This document shows, in pieces, positions 15,469-22,536 of a stretch of DNA of 31,236 nucleotides. The DNA comes from JBPCOI01 sp051000395 (lineage in GTDB: Bacteria; Actinomycetota; Actinomycetes; Mycobacteriales; Jatrophihabitantaceae), in assembly GCA_051000395.1 (NCBI GenBank), contig JBPCOI010000044.1, positions 1-31,236 of the forward strand, written 5' to 3'. Made by a program: the position numbers and the translations under genes. The notes beneath the pieces were generated by a model, which saw nothing but the letters and a program-made list of their open reading frames with translations, ran no database searches and was not told where the DNA came from. Position 1 is the stretch's first letter. Every line of letters begins with the position of its first letter.

Positions 15469-16257
15469 GTGCTGCGACCCGCGATCGACGACGAGGCGCT
15501 GCGCCGGGCGCTCGGCGCGCGGTGGAAGCGGGTCACGGTCGTGGACGAGGCGGCGTCGACCAATGCGGCCCTGCTCGCCGATCACGGCGCGCCGGACCCG
15601 TGCGTGCTGGTTGCCGAGCACCAGCACGCCGGACGCGGACGGCTCGAGCGCGTCTGGGAATCCCCGCCGCGCGCCGGGCTGACGTGCTCGGTGTTGCTGC
15701 GGCCGCAGGTGCCGATCGCGATGTGGGGCTGGCTGCCGCTGCTCGCGGGCGTGGCGGTGCAGTCCGCGCTGAGGGACGTGGCCGGCGTCGACGCGGTGCT
15801 GAAGTGGCCGAACGACGTGCTGTGCGGGCCGTCGCGGCACAAGGTGGGTGGCCTCCTCGTGCAGACGGGTGGGAAAGGGGTCGTCGTCGGCATCGGGCTC
15901 AACGTGACGACGAGCGCGGACGAGTTGCCCGTCGACACCGCGACCTCGCTGGCGCTCTGCGGCGCACGCGAACTCGACCGCACCGCGCTCCTGGTCGGGG
16001 TGCTCACCCGGCTCGACTCGCGGGTGGCGCAGTGGAGCGACGCCCGCGGCGACGCGCAGGCCTGCGGGCTTGCGGCCGACTACCGCGGGGCGTGCGCGAC
16101 GATCGGGACGCAGGTCGTCGTCCACTCGACCGACGGCACGACCGCCTCCGGCACCGCCGTCGCTGTCGAGAACGACGGGCGCTTGCGGGTGGTGACCGCC
16201 GGTGGTGCCGAGCAGGTGGTCGGCGCGGGCGACGTGGAGCACCTGCGGCCGGCCTGA
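15469..16257 (+). CDS. birA: Biotin-[acetyl-CoA-carboxylase] ligase
   Basis: The 262-residue enzyme makes biotinyl-AMP and attaches biotin to the carrier lysine of AccA-type subunits. It shows the class signature DEAASTNAALL, the biotin/ATP loop AEHQHAGRGRLERVWESPP (GRGR core), LKWPNDVLCG and the GGLLVQTGGKGVVVGIGLNV segment, then a small C-terminal beta domain. There is no N-terminal DNA-binding domain, so this is a monofunctional ligase and not a repressor. I favour GTG 15469 over GTG 15460, because the latter overlaps a TAGCGT -10 element whose spacing suits a leaderless start at 15469. Its divergent neighbour accD5 and the accA3 gene supply its target complex. Confidence 0.92.
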   Translation: MLRPAIDDEALRRALGARWKRVTVVDEAASTNAALLADHGAPDPCVLVAEHQHAGRGRLERVWESPPRAGLTCSVLLRPQVPIAMWGWLPLLAGVAVQSALRDVAGVDAVLKWPNDVLCGPSRHKVGGLLVQTGGKGVVVGIGLNVTTSADELPVDTATSLALCGARELDRTALLVGVLTRLDSRVAQWSDARGDAQACGLAADYRGACATIGTQVVVHSTDGTTASGTAVAVENDGRLRVVTAGGAEQVVGAGDVEHLRPA

Positions 16258-16327
16258 ACGACTCGTCGCGGCGTCCGCGCCGGCCCGAGCGATAGCGTGT
16301 GCGCACCGAGCCGCAAGGAGGCTGGTT

Positions 16328-16885
16328 GTGGCCTATCCCGACAAGATCCTGGGCGAGGACGAGCAGGTCGTCGAACGCCTCCACCCTCACTGGATCACCC
16401 TGGTGCCGGCCACGTTGTGGTTCCTGGCGGTCTGCGTCGCAGCCGGTTTCGGCATCGGCTATGCGCCCGAGCAGGGCACGGCTCGCGCGGCGGTCGTCAT
16501 CGGCATCCTCGCAGTGGGCGCGGTGCTGCTGGTGCTGCTGGCGGTCGTGCCCTTGATCCGGTGGCGCGCGACGCACTACGTGTTCACGACGCACCGGGTC
16601 CTGATCCGCCGCGGTGTGCTGCGGCACGCCGGGCGCGACATCCCGCTACAGCGCATCAACGACGTCGGCTTCGAGCAGTCGCTCTGGGACCGGATCGTGA
16701 ACGCCGGCACGCTGACGATCGAGTCGGCCGGCGAACGCGGGCAGGAGACGCTCGTGGACATCCCGGACTCCGAGCGGCAGCAGCAGCGCCTGAACCGGCT
16801 GATCGAGGAGGACGGTGCTCGGCGGGCCCGCGCCGCGTACGGCGGGGGCCAGCCGTGGCAGCCGCCGCCCTACCCGCCGCGCTAG
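16328..16885 (+). CDS. Membrane PH-domain (bPH2/YdbS-like) protein
   Basis: The 185-residue product has two adjacent transmembrane helices (about residues 23-43 and 51-77). A bacterial PH domain follows, containing YVFTTHRVLIRRGVLRHAGRDIPLQRINDVGFEQSLWDRIVNAGTLTIESAG, then a Pro/Gly/Trp-rich tail. The T-x-x-R-(V/I)-L-x-R-x-G and I-P-L-x-x-I-x-x-V segments are typical of this family, whose function is poorly known. GTG 16328 has AAGGAGG (16315-16321) 6 nt upstream. A homologue next to birA is also found in mycobacteria (Rv3278c), as I recall, so this is conserved synteny. Confidence 0.85.
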   Translation: MAYPDKILGEDEQVVERLHPHWITLVPATLWFLAVCVAAGFGIGYAPEQGTARAAVVIGILAVGAVLLVLLAVVPLIRWRATHYVFTTHRVLIRRGVLRHAGRDIPLQRINDVGFEQSLWDRIVNAGTLTIESAGERGQETLVDIPDSERQQQRLNRLIEEDGARRARAAYGGGQPWQPPPYPPR

Positions 16886-16962
16886 GCCTCGCGCTAGGCC
16901 ACTCCCCACGGCACCCGCCGGGCTGGCTCCGGCCGCAGTGCCGGCGGGACGTCGCGTGCGAC

Positions 16963-17388
16963 TCAGCCAGTGATGTACTGCTCAAGCTGACCGCGGTCCT
17001 GCTCGAGCTGGCGCATCCGGCTGAACACGACGTCGCCGATGGTGACGATGCCGTTGAGGGCGCCGTCGTCGAGCACGGGCAGGTGCCGGATGCGCCGCTC
17101 GGTCATCGCGGTCGCGACGCTGTCGACGGAATCGGTCGAGCGGCAGCTGAGGACCTTCGAGGTCATGATCTCGCTGACCGGGACGTCGAGGACGCTCGCG
17201 CCACGGTCGTGCAGCCGCCGGACCACGTCCCGCTCGGAAACGATGCCGACCACGGACGTGCCGTCGCTGACGACCAGGGCACCGATCTTGTGCTCGGCGA
17301 GGGCGTCGACCAGGTCCGTGACGGTCGCGTCGGGCGCGATCGTGATGACGTCCGATCCCTTGTGCCGCAGGATGTCCGAGATCTTCAT
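16963..17388 (-). CDS. Tandem CBS-domain protein
   Basis: The 141-residue product consists of two CBS motifs (roughly 8-60 and 74-125), with V-V-G-I-V-S-E-R-D-V-V-R-R-L in the first and L-N-G-I-V-T-I-G-D-V-V in the second, then a short helix with Gln/Glu. Stand-alone CBS pairs bind adenosine nucleotides (AMP, ATP or SAM) and act as energy or ligand sensors. The partner is unknown here. ATG 17388 has a GAGGTGAG ribosome-binding site just upstream. Its first bases, ATGAAGATC, match the repeat family nearby only by chance of the Met-Lys-Ile codons. Confidence 0.88.
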   Translation of the reverse strand: MKISDILRHKGSDVITIAPDATVTDLVDALAEHKIGALVVSDGTSVVGIVSERDVVRRLHDRGASVLDVPVSEIMTSKVLSCRSTDSVDSVATAMTERRIRHLPVLDDGALNGIVTIGDVVFSRMRQLEQDRGQLEQYITG

Positions 17389-17510
17389 TGCTCACCTCGT
17401 CGGATAGCGGGCTGGCGTCGCAGCATGCCGGACGCTGCCCGTCCACGCTAGTCACCGATGCCCTGCGTGTCGCGCAGTTGTCCGGCGCCGAGCCTCCGGT
17501 GCCTCCCGCC

Positions 17511-17580
17511 GCTGCCGTCCGCTGCCGTCCGCTGCCGTCCGCTGCCTCCCGCAGCGGCCTCCCGCTACCTCCCGCTACCC
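17511..17580. repeat. 10-bp tandem repeats (GCTGCCGTCC) and related decamers
   Basis: Three perfect tandem copies of GCTGCCGTCC occupy 17511-17540. Degenerate decamers follow (GCTGCCTCCC, CCCGCTACCT, CCCGCTACCC) to about 17580. The region is pyrimidine-rich, lies in the 293-bp non-coding stretch upstream of the CBS gene, and resembles the decamers at 9771-9800. No ORF with a credible start is seen in this stretch. Confidence 0.6.
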
Positions 17581-17592
17581 CCTGGCGCGGCC

Positions 17593-17640
17593 GATCTTCA
17601 TGCCGCAGTGCAGCCATAGGTGCCCTGTGCCATGAAGATC
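17593..17640. repeat. 48-bp palindromic element, copy B (left end of DUF559 cassette)
   Basis: Perfect 10-bp inverted ends are present, GATCTTCATG at 17593-17602 and CATGAAGATC at 17631-17640. The 28-bp core contains GTGCAGC, CATAGG and TGCC, and shares GCAGC and TA with copy A and GTGCAGC...TA.GTGCC with copy C at equal positions. The right arm is also the first unit of the 19-bp array that follows. Confidence 0.85.
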
Positions 17641-17680
17641 CACGCGAGCCATGAAGATCCGGTCGAGCCATGAAGATCCG
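17631..17680. repeat. Left 19-bp tandem array (three CATGAAGATC units)
   Basis: CATGAAGATC recurs at 17631, 17650 and 17669, exactly 19 bp apart. The intervening 9-mers are related (CACGCGAGC and CGGTCGAGC). The array ends one base before the stop codon of the DUF559 gene (17682). It is the inverted counterpart of the array at 18682-18730, upstream of the same gene. Confidence 0.85.
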
Positions 17681-17681
17681 G

Positions 17682-18590
17682 TCACTCGAGCAGGACGCGC
17701 CGCAACTGGGCGGCGACAAACTCTGGCCGGTCACGCAGCACGATGCTCGGGTACCGCAGGACCACCGTTCCGTCGATGACGACCTCATTCTGTCGCAGCT
17801 GGTCGGCCACCCATTGCCGCGGATCGAGGTGGACGGCGCCGTCGACCTCCGCGGCGACGCGGCGGCCGTCGTGCCGCAGCCACTCGGCGTCGAGATAGCG
17901 GCGCCGACCGTCCGACTCGGTCCGCACGGCCTGCCGGTTCGGCCGAGGCAGCCCGAAACGCTGGCACAGGCGCCCGAAGTCGATCTCGCTCAGGGCGTCG
18001 GCGCCTTGCGCGATGTCCGCAATCGCGGCTCCTAGCGCGGCACGGTGTCGCGTCCGCGGCGCGGCGTCCAGCGCGCGACGTAGATCAGCCGGGGCGAGCA
18101 GGCGTTGCTGGACCGCCGCCGCGAGCAGTCCGCAGCCGGACCGTGGTCCTGGAAAGCTGCCGGCGGCCAGCACCAGTGCGGGGGCGAGAAGGTGCAGCCT
18201 GCGGCCCGGAGCGAGTTCTGCCCTGCTCCAGTCACGCGTGCGATGCAGGTGCAGGCCGCGAAGGCGTGGCCGGATCGTCCCCGCGGGCGCGAGGACGTGT
18301 ACCTCCGGGCGTTGCCACCCGCGAAGTCCCCACTGTTCGGCTGCCGTGAACGAGGTGAGGACTGCGCGCGGACCGCAGTTGATCAAGGCTACTCGCCGTC
18401 CCTGACTGCGCGAGAGCTGGCCGTTGTGCAGCACGATCGCGGTGCCGCAGCGTCGCCAGCGACCGGCAGCGAGTTGGGCATCCACGCGATGCGCGCTGAA
18501 TCCGGCGAGGGCGAGTTCGGCGCGGGTCGCGACCCCGTCGAGGTCGTCGATGTTGCGGCTACGTGAGCGGCGGGCGGCTGCGGTGAGCAT
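17682..18590 (-). CDS. AbiEi-like N-domain plus DUF559 (PD-(D/E)XK, Vsr-like) putative endonuclease
   Basis: The 302-residue product begins with a winged-helix-like segment (DLDGVATRAELALAGFSAHRVDAQLAAGRWRRCGTAIVLHNG, about 15-55), as in orphan AbiEi-type antitoxin-domain proteins of actinomycetes. The middle resembles that family's C-lobe (SFTAAEQWGLRGW, HLHRTRDW). The C-terminal third (about 195-300) is a DUF559 nuclease-like domain with Glu202, Asp234 and Glu248-x-Asp250-Gly-x-x-His, matching the E-V-D-G-x-x-H core of the Vsr-like PD-(D/E)XK fold. All plausible catalytic acids are present. No partner toxin (AbiEii) gene is adjacent. It is bracketed by inverted repeat arrays and two 48-bp palindromes, which suggests the repeats and the nuclease belong together. 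Its biochemical activity is untested. Confidence 0.8.
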   Translation of the reverse strand: MLTAAARRSRSRNIDDLDGVATRAELALAGFSAHRVDAQLAAGRWRRCGTAIVLHNGQLSRSQGRRVALINCGPRAVLTSFTAAEQWGLRGWQRPEVHVLAPAGTIRPRLRGLHLHRTRDWSRAELAPGRRLHLLAPALVLAAGSFPGPRSGCGLLAAAVQQRLLAPADLRRALDAAPRTRHRAALGAAIADIAQGADALSEIDFGRLCQRFGLPRPNRQAVRTESDGRRRYLDAEWLRHDGRRVAAEVDGAVHLDPRQWVADQLRQNEVVIDGTVVLRYPSIVLRDRPEFVAAQLRRVLLE

Positions 18591-18681
18591 GCGTGCCAGC
18601 CTGGTGTGGCGGGTTGCGTCGGCGCGGTCCGTCCGGTGATCTGTGGACGGAGCGCGCTGTTGTCCACAGCCCGCTGATCGC

Positions 18682-18730
18682 GATCTTCATGGCGCGTCCG
18701 GATCTTCATGGCGCGTCTGGATCTTCATGG
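18682..18730. repeat. Right 19-bp tandem array (three GATCTTCATGG units)
   Basis: GATCTTCATGG recurs at 18682, 18701 and 18720, exactly 19 bp apart, with nearly identical full units (GATCTTCATGGCGCGTCCG, then one base different). The array is inverted relative to the left array and lies 91 bp upstream of the DUF559 start codon. The third unit is the left arm of palindrome copy C. Confidence 0.85.
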
Positions 18731-18767
18731 TGGGGTGCAGCTGTACGTGCCTGACGTCATGAAGATT
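18720..18767. repeat. 48-bp palindromic element, copy C (right end of DUF559 cassette)
   Basis: The inverted ends are GATCTTCATG at 18720-18729 and CATGAAGATT at 18758-18767 (9 of 10 pair). The core has GTGCAGC, TA and GTGCC at the same positions as copy B, and in the same orientation even though the flanking 19-bp arrays are inverted. It lies 61 bp beyond the dnaE2 stop and could also act as its terminator. Confidence 0.85.
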
Positions 18768-18828
18768 GCGGAGAGGGGACGGGCAGGGGCAGGAGCAGGA
18801 GCAGGGGGCGACGGATCGCGCGCTGGGA

Positions 18829-21800
18829 TCAGCGGAAGTCGCGGGATCTGGTGCGCAGGCCGAGGTGGAGCTTGTCGATGCGCTCGGCGGAGACGTTCAC
18901 CACTCCGTCCGTCCGCTCGAGCATGCCGCGGACGAGCAGGCCGCCCGACTCGCGCGCGACCCGCCGATGCCGCGCCCACACCGCCTCGTCGACGATGACG
19001 TTCACCATGCCCGTCTCGTCCTCGAGGTTGAGGAAGGTGACCCCACGCGCGGTGGCCGGCCGCTGCCGGTGGGTGACCACGCCACCGACCGTGACCCGGG
19101 TGCGGTCCGGAACCGCGCGCAGCGCCGCTGCGGTGGTGATGCCGAGCGCCGCGAGGCGAGGACGGATCAGCGCGGTCGGATACGTGTCGGTGGTGATGCC
19201 GGTGGCCCACATGTCGGCGATCAGCTGCTCCGGCCGCGACATCGGCGGGATCCCTGCTGGTGCCGTCTCGGAAAACGGAGCGATGTCGAGTTGCCCGGGA
19301 CGCGAGCCGGCCGCCGCGCCGGCCGTCCACAGCGCCTCGCGGCGTGGCAGTTCGAAGCCGGAGAACGCTCCGGCCGTGGCCAGCGCCTCGACCTGGTCGG
19401 CGGACAGCCCGATGCGCCGGGACAGGTCGGCCATCGAGGAGTACGGACGGACGGCCCGCTCGGCGACGATCCGTTCCGCCAGCTCCGCGCCGATCGTCCG
19501 CACGCTCGACAACCCGAGCCGCACCGCCGGCTGGACAGCGTCCACGCAGTCGCACGCCTGGCTTCCTGCATCGAGCGGTCCGGCCGCAGCCGACATTCCC
19601 GCGGCTGGTGCGCTAGGGGTGCCGCCGGCGCAGGAAGACCGCGCTGCAGCTTTGAGTTCGGCAGCTTTGAGTTCGGCAGCTTTGAGCTCAGCACGTTCGA
19701 GCTCGGCAGCTTCGAGCTTGGCAGCTTTGAGCTCGGCAGGTTCCAGCGCTGCAGCCGCTGCCGACACCGCCAGCGAGGGGGGCCGGACCTGCACGCCGTG
19801 CCGCCGGGCGTCGTGCACCAGTGACTGCGGCGAGTAGAAACCCATCGGCTGTGCGTTCAGCAGGGCTGCGCAGAATGCTGCCGGGTAGTGCCGCTTGAGC
19901 CACGAGGACGCGTACACCAGCAGCGCGAACGAGATCGAGTGCGATTCGGCGAAGCCGAAGGAGGCGAACGCCTGGATCTTCTCGTAGATCCGGTCGGCGA
20001 CCTCGCCGGTGATGCCGTTGGCCGCCATGCCGTCGTAGAGCCGGGACCGCATCGTCTCGATGCGGTCGCGGGACCGCTTCGAACCCATCGCCCGGCGTAG
20101 CTGGTCGGCCTCGGACGGGCTGAAGTCGGCGACGGCGACGGCCAGTTGCATCAGCTGCTCCTGGAACAGCGGGATACCGAGGGTGCGCTTGAGCGGGCCT
20201 TGCAGGCGCGGGTGCGGGTAGGTGACGGGCTCGCGGCCATGCCGTCGCCGGATGTAGGGATGCACCGAATCGCCCTGGATCGGCCCGGGACGGATCAGCG
20301 CGATCTCGATGGCCAGGTCGTAGAAGCAGCGCGGACGAAGCCGCGGCAGCGTGGACATCTGCGCGCGCGACTCGACCTGGAACACCCCGATGGAGTCGGC
20401 GGCGCAGAGCATGTCGTACACGCACGGCGCTTCCTTGGGAATCGAATCGAGGTCGTAGTCGACCCCGTGCCACTGCGAGATCAGCTCGAAGCACAACCGC
20501 AACGCCGAGAGCATCCCCAGCCCCAGCAGGTCGAACTTCACCAGCCCGGCGGCGGCGCAGTCGTCCTTGTCCCACTGCAGCACCGTGCGTAAGGGCTGGT
20601 GGGTACCTCTCCCGCAACCGGGCGGATCCCCAGCGGTGCGAGCATGCAGCCGTCCCCACTCGACGGGACACACCTCGATCACCGGACGGTCGCACATCAC
20701 CATCCCGCCGGAGTGGATACCCAGGTGCCGCGGGGCATTCTGCAGTTCGGCGGCGAGACTCACCACCGCGGCCGGTACGTCGGCCAGCTCAGGCTCGGTG
20801 CCGGCCGTCGAGCTCGCCGGCGAAGTCGCCGGTGACGTCCAGTAGTAGCCGCGCTCGATCTGCTTGCTCCAGGCGTCCTGCTGCCCCGGCGAGTACCCCA
20901 GCGCGCGGGCGACGTCGCGCACCGCCGACTTGGGCCGGTAGCTGATGACGTTCGCGACCTGCGCCGCGTGCTCGCGGCCGTGGCGCGCGTAGACGTACTG
21001 GATGGCCTCCTCGCGGCGCTGGGACTCGATGTCGATGTCGATGTCCGGCGGCTCGCCTCGCTCGGGGGCGAGGAATCGTTCGAACATCAGTTCGTAGGCG
21101 ACGGCATCGACGGCGGTGACCTCCAGGGCGTAGCAGACGGCGGAGTTGGCGGCCGATCCCCTTCCCTGGCAGAGGATTGCGTTCTCGCGGCAGAAGCGGA
21201 CGATGTCCCACACCACCAGGAAGTAACCGGGGAAGTGCAGCTGTTCGATTATGGCCAACTCGTGCTCGAGCTGCGCGTACGCGCGTTGCTCGTGTGCCTT
21301 TCCGGCGAAGCGTTTCGCGGCGCCCCGCAAGGTCAGCTCGCGCAGGTAGCTCATCTCGGTGTGCCCGGCCGGGACCGGGAAGGGCGGTAGGTCCGGGGCG
21401 AGCAGCTCGAGCGGAAAGGCGATCTCGCTGCCCAGCCGGGCGGCGTTCTCGACCGCGCCGGGCCAGCGGGCGAAGCGGGTTGACATCTCCGTGCCCGAGC
21501 GCAGGTGCGCTCCGGCCCACGCCGGCAGCCAGCCGTCCAGCTCGTCCAGGCTGCTGCGAGCGCGCACGGCGGCCATCGCTGTGGCCAGCGGACGGCGGCC
21601 GGGCGCGTGGTAGTGCGCGGCGGTGGTGGCGACGAGCGGCAGCCGCTGCTCGTCGGCCAGCATCGCCAGCGCGTCGAACCGTTCGTCGGCGAGCGCGTCG
21701 AGTTCGTGGGTGAGCTCGACGGCCACGTTGTCGCGTCCGAACCGGCCGACGAGCCCGGCCAGCGCGCGTCGCGCCTCGTCGACACCGGAGTCGAGCGCCT

Positions 21801-22479
21801 GCCGGAGCGCGCCCTTGCGGCAGCCGGTGAGCACCAGCCAGTGGCCCTCGGCCGCCTCGCTCAGCTCGTCTATGTCATAGACCGGACGGCCCTTGGCGCC
21901 CCCGCGCAGGTGCGCCTTGCTGATCACCCGGCAGAGCCCGGCATAGCCGCTCGGGTCGCGGGCCAGGACGAGCAGGTGCGTGCCGGGAGGGTCGGGCGTG
22001 CCGATCCGGGCGGCCACCGACCGTTCGGCCTGCGTGCGCGGGATCGGCTCGTCCAGCGACAGCTCGGCGCCGAACCCGGTCGCCAGGCCGAGGGCGGTGG
22101 CGGCCTCGGCGAAGCGGACGATGCCGTACATGCCGTCGTGGTCGGTGAGGGTGAGCGACTCCAACCCGAGTCGGACCGCCTCCTCGGCCAATTCCTCCGG
22201 AGCGGACGCGCCGTCGAGGAAACTGAACGAGGAATGCGCATGCAGCTCGGCGTACGCGACGCGCGGACCCGGTTCGGGTGAGGCCGGCGCCGGGGGTGCG
22301 TAGGCCGCGCGCTTGCGCGACAGTGGCTGCTCGGGCGGTTCCCGCTCGGCGAGTCCGAACCCCCCGCCGGCAGGGGGACCCTCCGCTTCATCGGCGGGCG
22401 GATCCGCACGTGGCGCGGGACGCCCGGACAGCCGGCGTTCCAGCTCGTGCCAGGGGATCGGCGGATTCTGCCAGCCCAT
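18829..22479 (-). CDS. dnaE2: Error-prone DNA polymerase DnaE2 (ImuC)
   Basis: The 1216-residue C-family polymerase performs mutagenic translesion synthesis with ImuA' and ImuB after DNA damage. It has an N-terminal PHP domain (ELHAHSSFSFLDG with His80/His82, LTDHDGMYG) and the polymerase palm Asp motif PDIDIDIE (Asp479/481). It also has QGRGSAANSAVCYAL, QWDKDDCAAAGLVKFDLLGLGML, GVFQVESRAQMSTLPRL, PLFQEQLMQLA and the C-terminal OB region ending RSRDFR. It is longer than remembered M. tuberculosis DnaE2 because of insertions: a loop near TAGDPPGCGRGTHQ, one near SPASSTAGTEPE, and about 75 residues near 908-985 including a pentapeptide repeat. ATG 22479 lies 6 nt after the -10 of a LexA-box promoter, implying a leaderless SOS transcript. 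Confidence 0.95.
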   Translation of the reverse strand: MGWQNPPIPWHELERRLSGRPAPRADPPADEAEGPPAGGGFGLAEREPPEQPLSRKRAAYAPPAPASPEPGPRVAYAELHAHSSFSFLDGASAPEELAEEAVRLGLESLTLTDHDGMYGIVRFAEAATALGLATGFGAELSLDEPIPRTQAERSVAARIGTPDPPGTHLLVLARDPSGYAGLCRVISKAHLRGGAKGRPVYDIDELSEAAEGHWLVLTGCRKGALRQALDSGVDEARRALAGLVGRFGRDNVAVELTHELDALADERFDALAMLADEQRLPLVATTAAHYHAPGRRPLATAMAAVRARSSLDELDGWLPAWAGAHLRSGTEMSTRFARWPGAVENAARLGSEIAFPLELLAPDLPPFPVPAGHTEMSYLRELTLRGAAKRFAGKAHEQRAYAQLEHELAIIEQLHFPGYFLVVWDIVRFCRENAILCQGRGSAANSAVCYALEVTAVDAVAYELMFERFLAPERGEPPDIDIDIESQRREEAIQYVYARHGREHAAQVANVISYRPKSAVRDVARALGYSPGQQDAWSKQIERGYYWTSPATSPASSTAGTEPELADVPAAVVSLAAELQNAPRHLGIHSGGMVMCDRPVIEVCPVEWGRLHARTAGDPPGCGRGTHQPLRTVLQWDKDDCAAAGLVKFDLLGLGMLSALRLCFELISQWHGVDYDLDSIPKEAPCVYDMLCAADSIGVFQVESRAQMSTLPRLRPRCFYDLAIEIALIRPGPIQGDSVHPYIRRRHGREPVTYPHPRLQGPLKRTLGIPLFQEQLMQLAVAVADFSPSEADQLRRAMGSKRSRDRIETMRSRLYDGMAANGITGEVADRIYEKIQAFASFGFAESHSISFALLVYASSWLKRHYPAAFCAALLNAQPMGFYSPQSLVHDARRHGVQVRPPSLAVSAAAAALEPAELKAAKLEAAELERAELKAAELKAAELKAAARSSCAGGTPSAPAAGMSAAAGPLDAGSQACDCVDAVQPAVRLGLSSVRTIGAELAERIVAERAVRPYSSMADLSRRIGLSADQVEALATAGAFSGFELPRREALWTAGAAAGSRPGQLDIAPFSETAPAGIPPMSRPEQLIADMWATGITTDTYPTALIRPRLAALGITTAAALRAVPDRTRVTVGGVVTHRQRPATARGVTFLNLEDETGMVNVIVDEAVWARHRRVARESGGLLVRGMLERTDGVVNVSAERIDKLHLGLRTRSRDFR
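19646..19750. repeat. 15-bp in-frame minisatellite inside dnaE2
   Basis: Seven 15-bp units starting GCAGC or similar (consensus GCAGCTTTGAGYTCG on the plus strand) run from 19646 to 19750. The first six are strong and the last is degenerate. Because the period is 15, copy-number change would keep the frame. It encodes Ala-Glu-Leu-Lys-Ala-type pentapeptides (about residues 910-945), predicted helical and highly charged. Confidence 0.9.
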
Positions 22480-22485
22480 CGGGCT

Positions 22486-22514
22486 AGTATTCGAATATGC
22501 GTTCTAGTTGTCAA
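22486..22514 (-). promoter_or_regulatory. SOS promoter of dnaE2 with LexA box
   Basis: A LexA box (TCGAATATGCGTTCTA, 22491-22506) matches the actinobacterial consensus TCGAAC-N4-GTTCGA at 10 of 12 informative bases. On the minus strand it fills the spacer between -35 TTGACA (22509-22514) and -10-like AATACT (22486-22491), 17 bp apart. The ATG follows 6 nt after the -10. Confidence 0.85.
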
Positions 22515-22536
22515 GTGGGACGGTGAACCGCTGCCG

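Noticed and set aside
17380..17388. ATGAAGATC at the start of the CBS gene, resembling the palindrome arm
   Set aside because: It is simply the Met-Lys-Ile start codons; there is no partner arm at 48-bp spacing and no 19-bp repetition.
17682..18590. Type IV toxin-antitoxin (AbiEi/AbiEii) operon
   Set aside because: Only the AbiEi-like N-domain is present, fused to a DUF559 domain; no AbiEii nucleotidyltransferase gene is adjacent on either side.
17593..18767. Possible CRISPR arrays from the regularly spaced 10-bp motif
   Set aside because: There are only three units per side with 9-bp, near-identical intervals, so no unique spacers, and no cas genes are present. It is a tandem 19-bp repeat.
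17587..18771. GCGG on both sides of the cassette as a target-site duplication
   Set aside because: Four G/C bases in GC-rich DNA are expected by chance, and the left copy is offset by two bases from the palindrome end.
18774..18809. G-rich tract downstream of dnaE2 as a G-quadruplex
   Set aside because: G-runs are GGGG, GGG, GGGG and then a 14-nt gap with only GG pairs before GGGGG; this is outside the usual loop limits, so support is weak.
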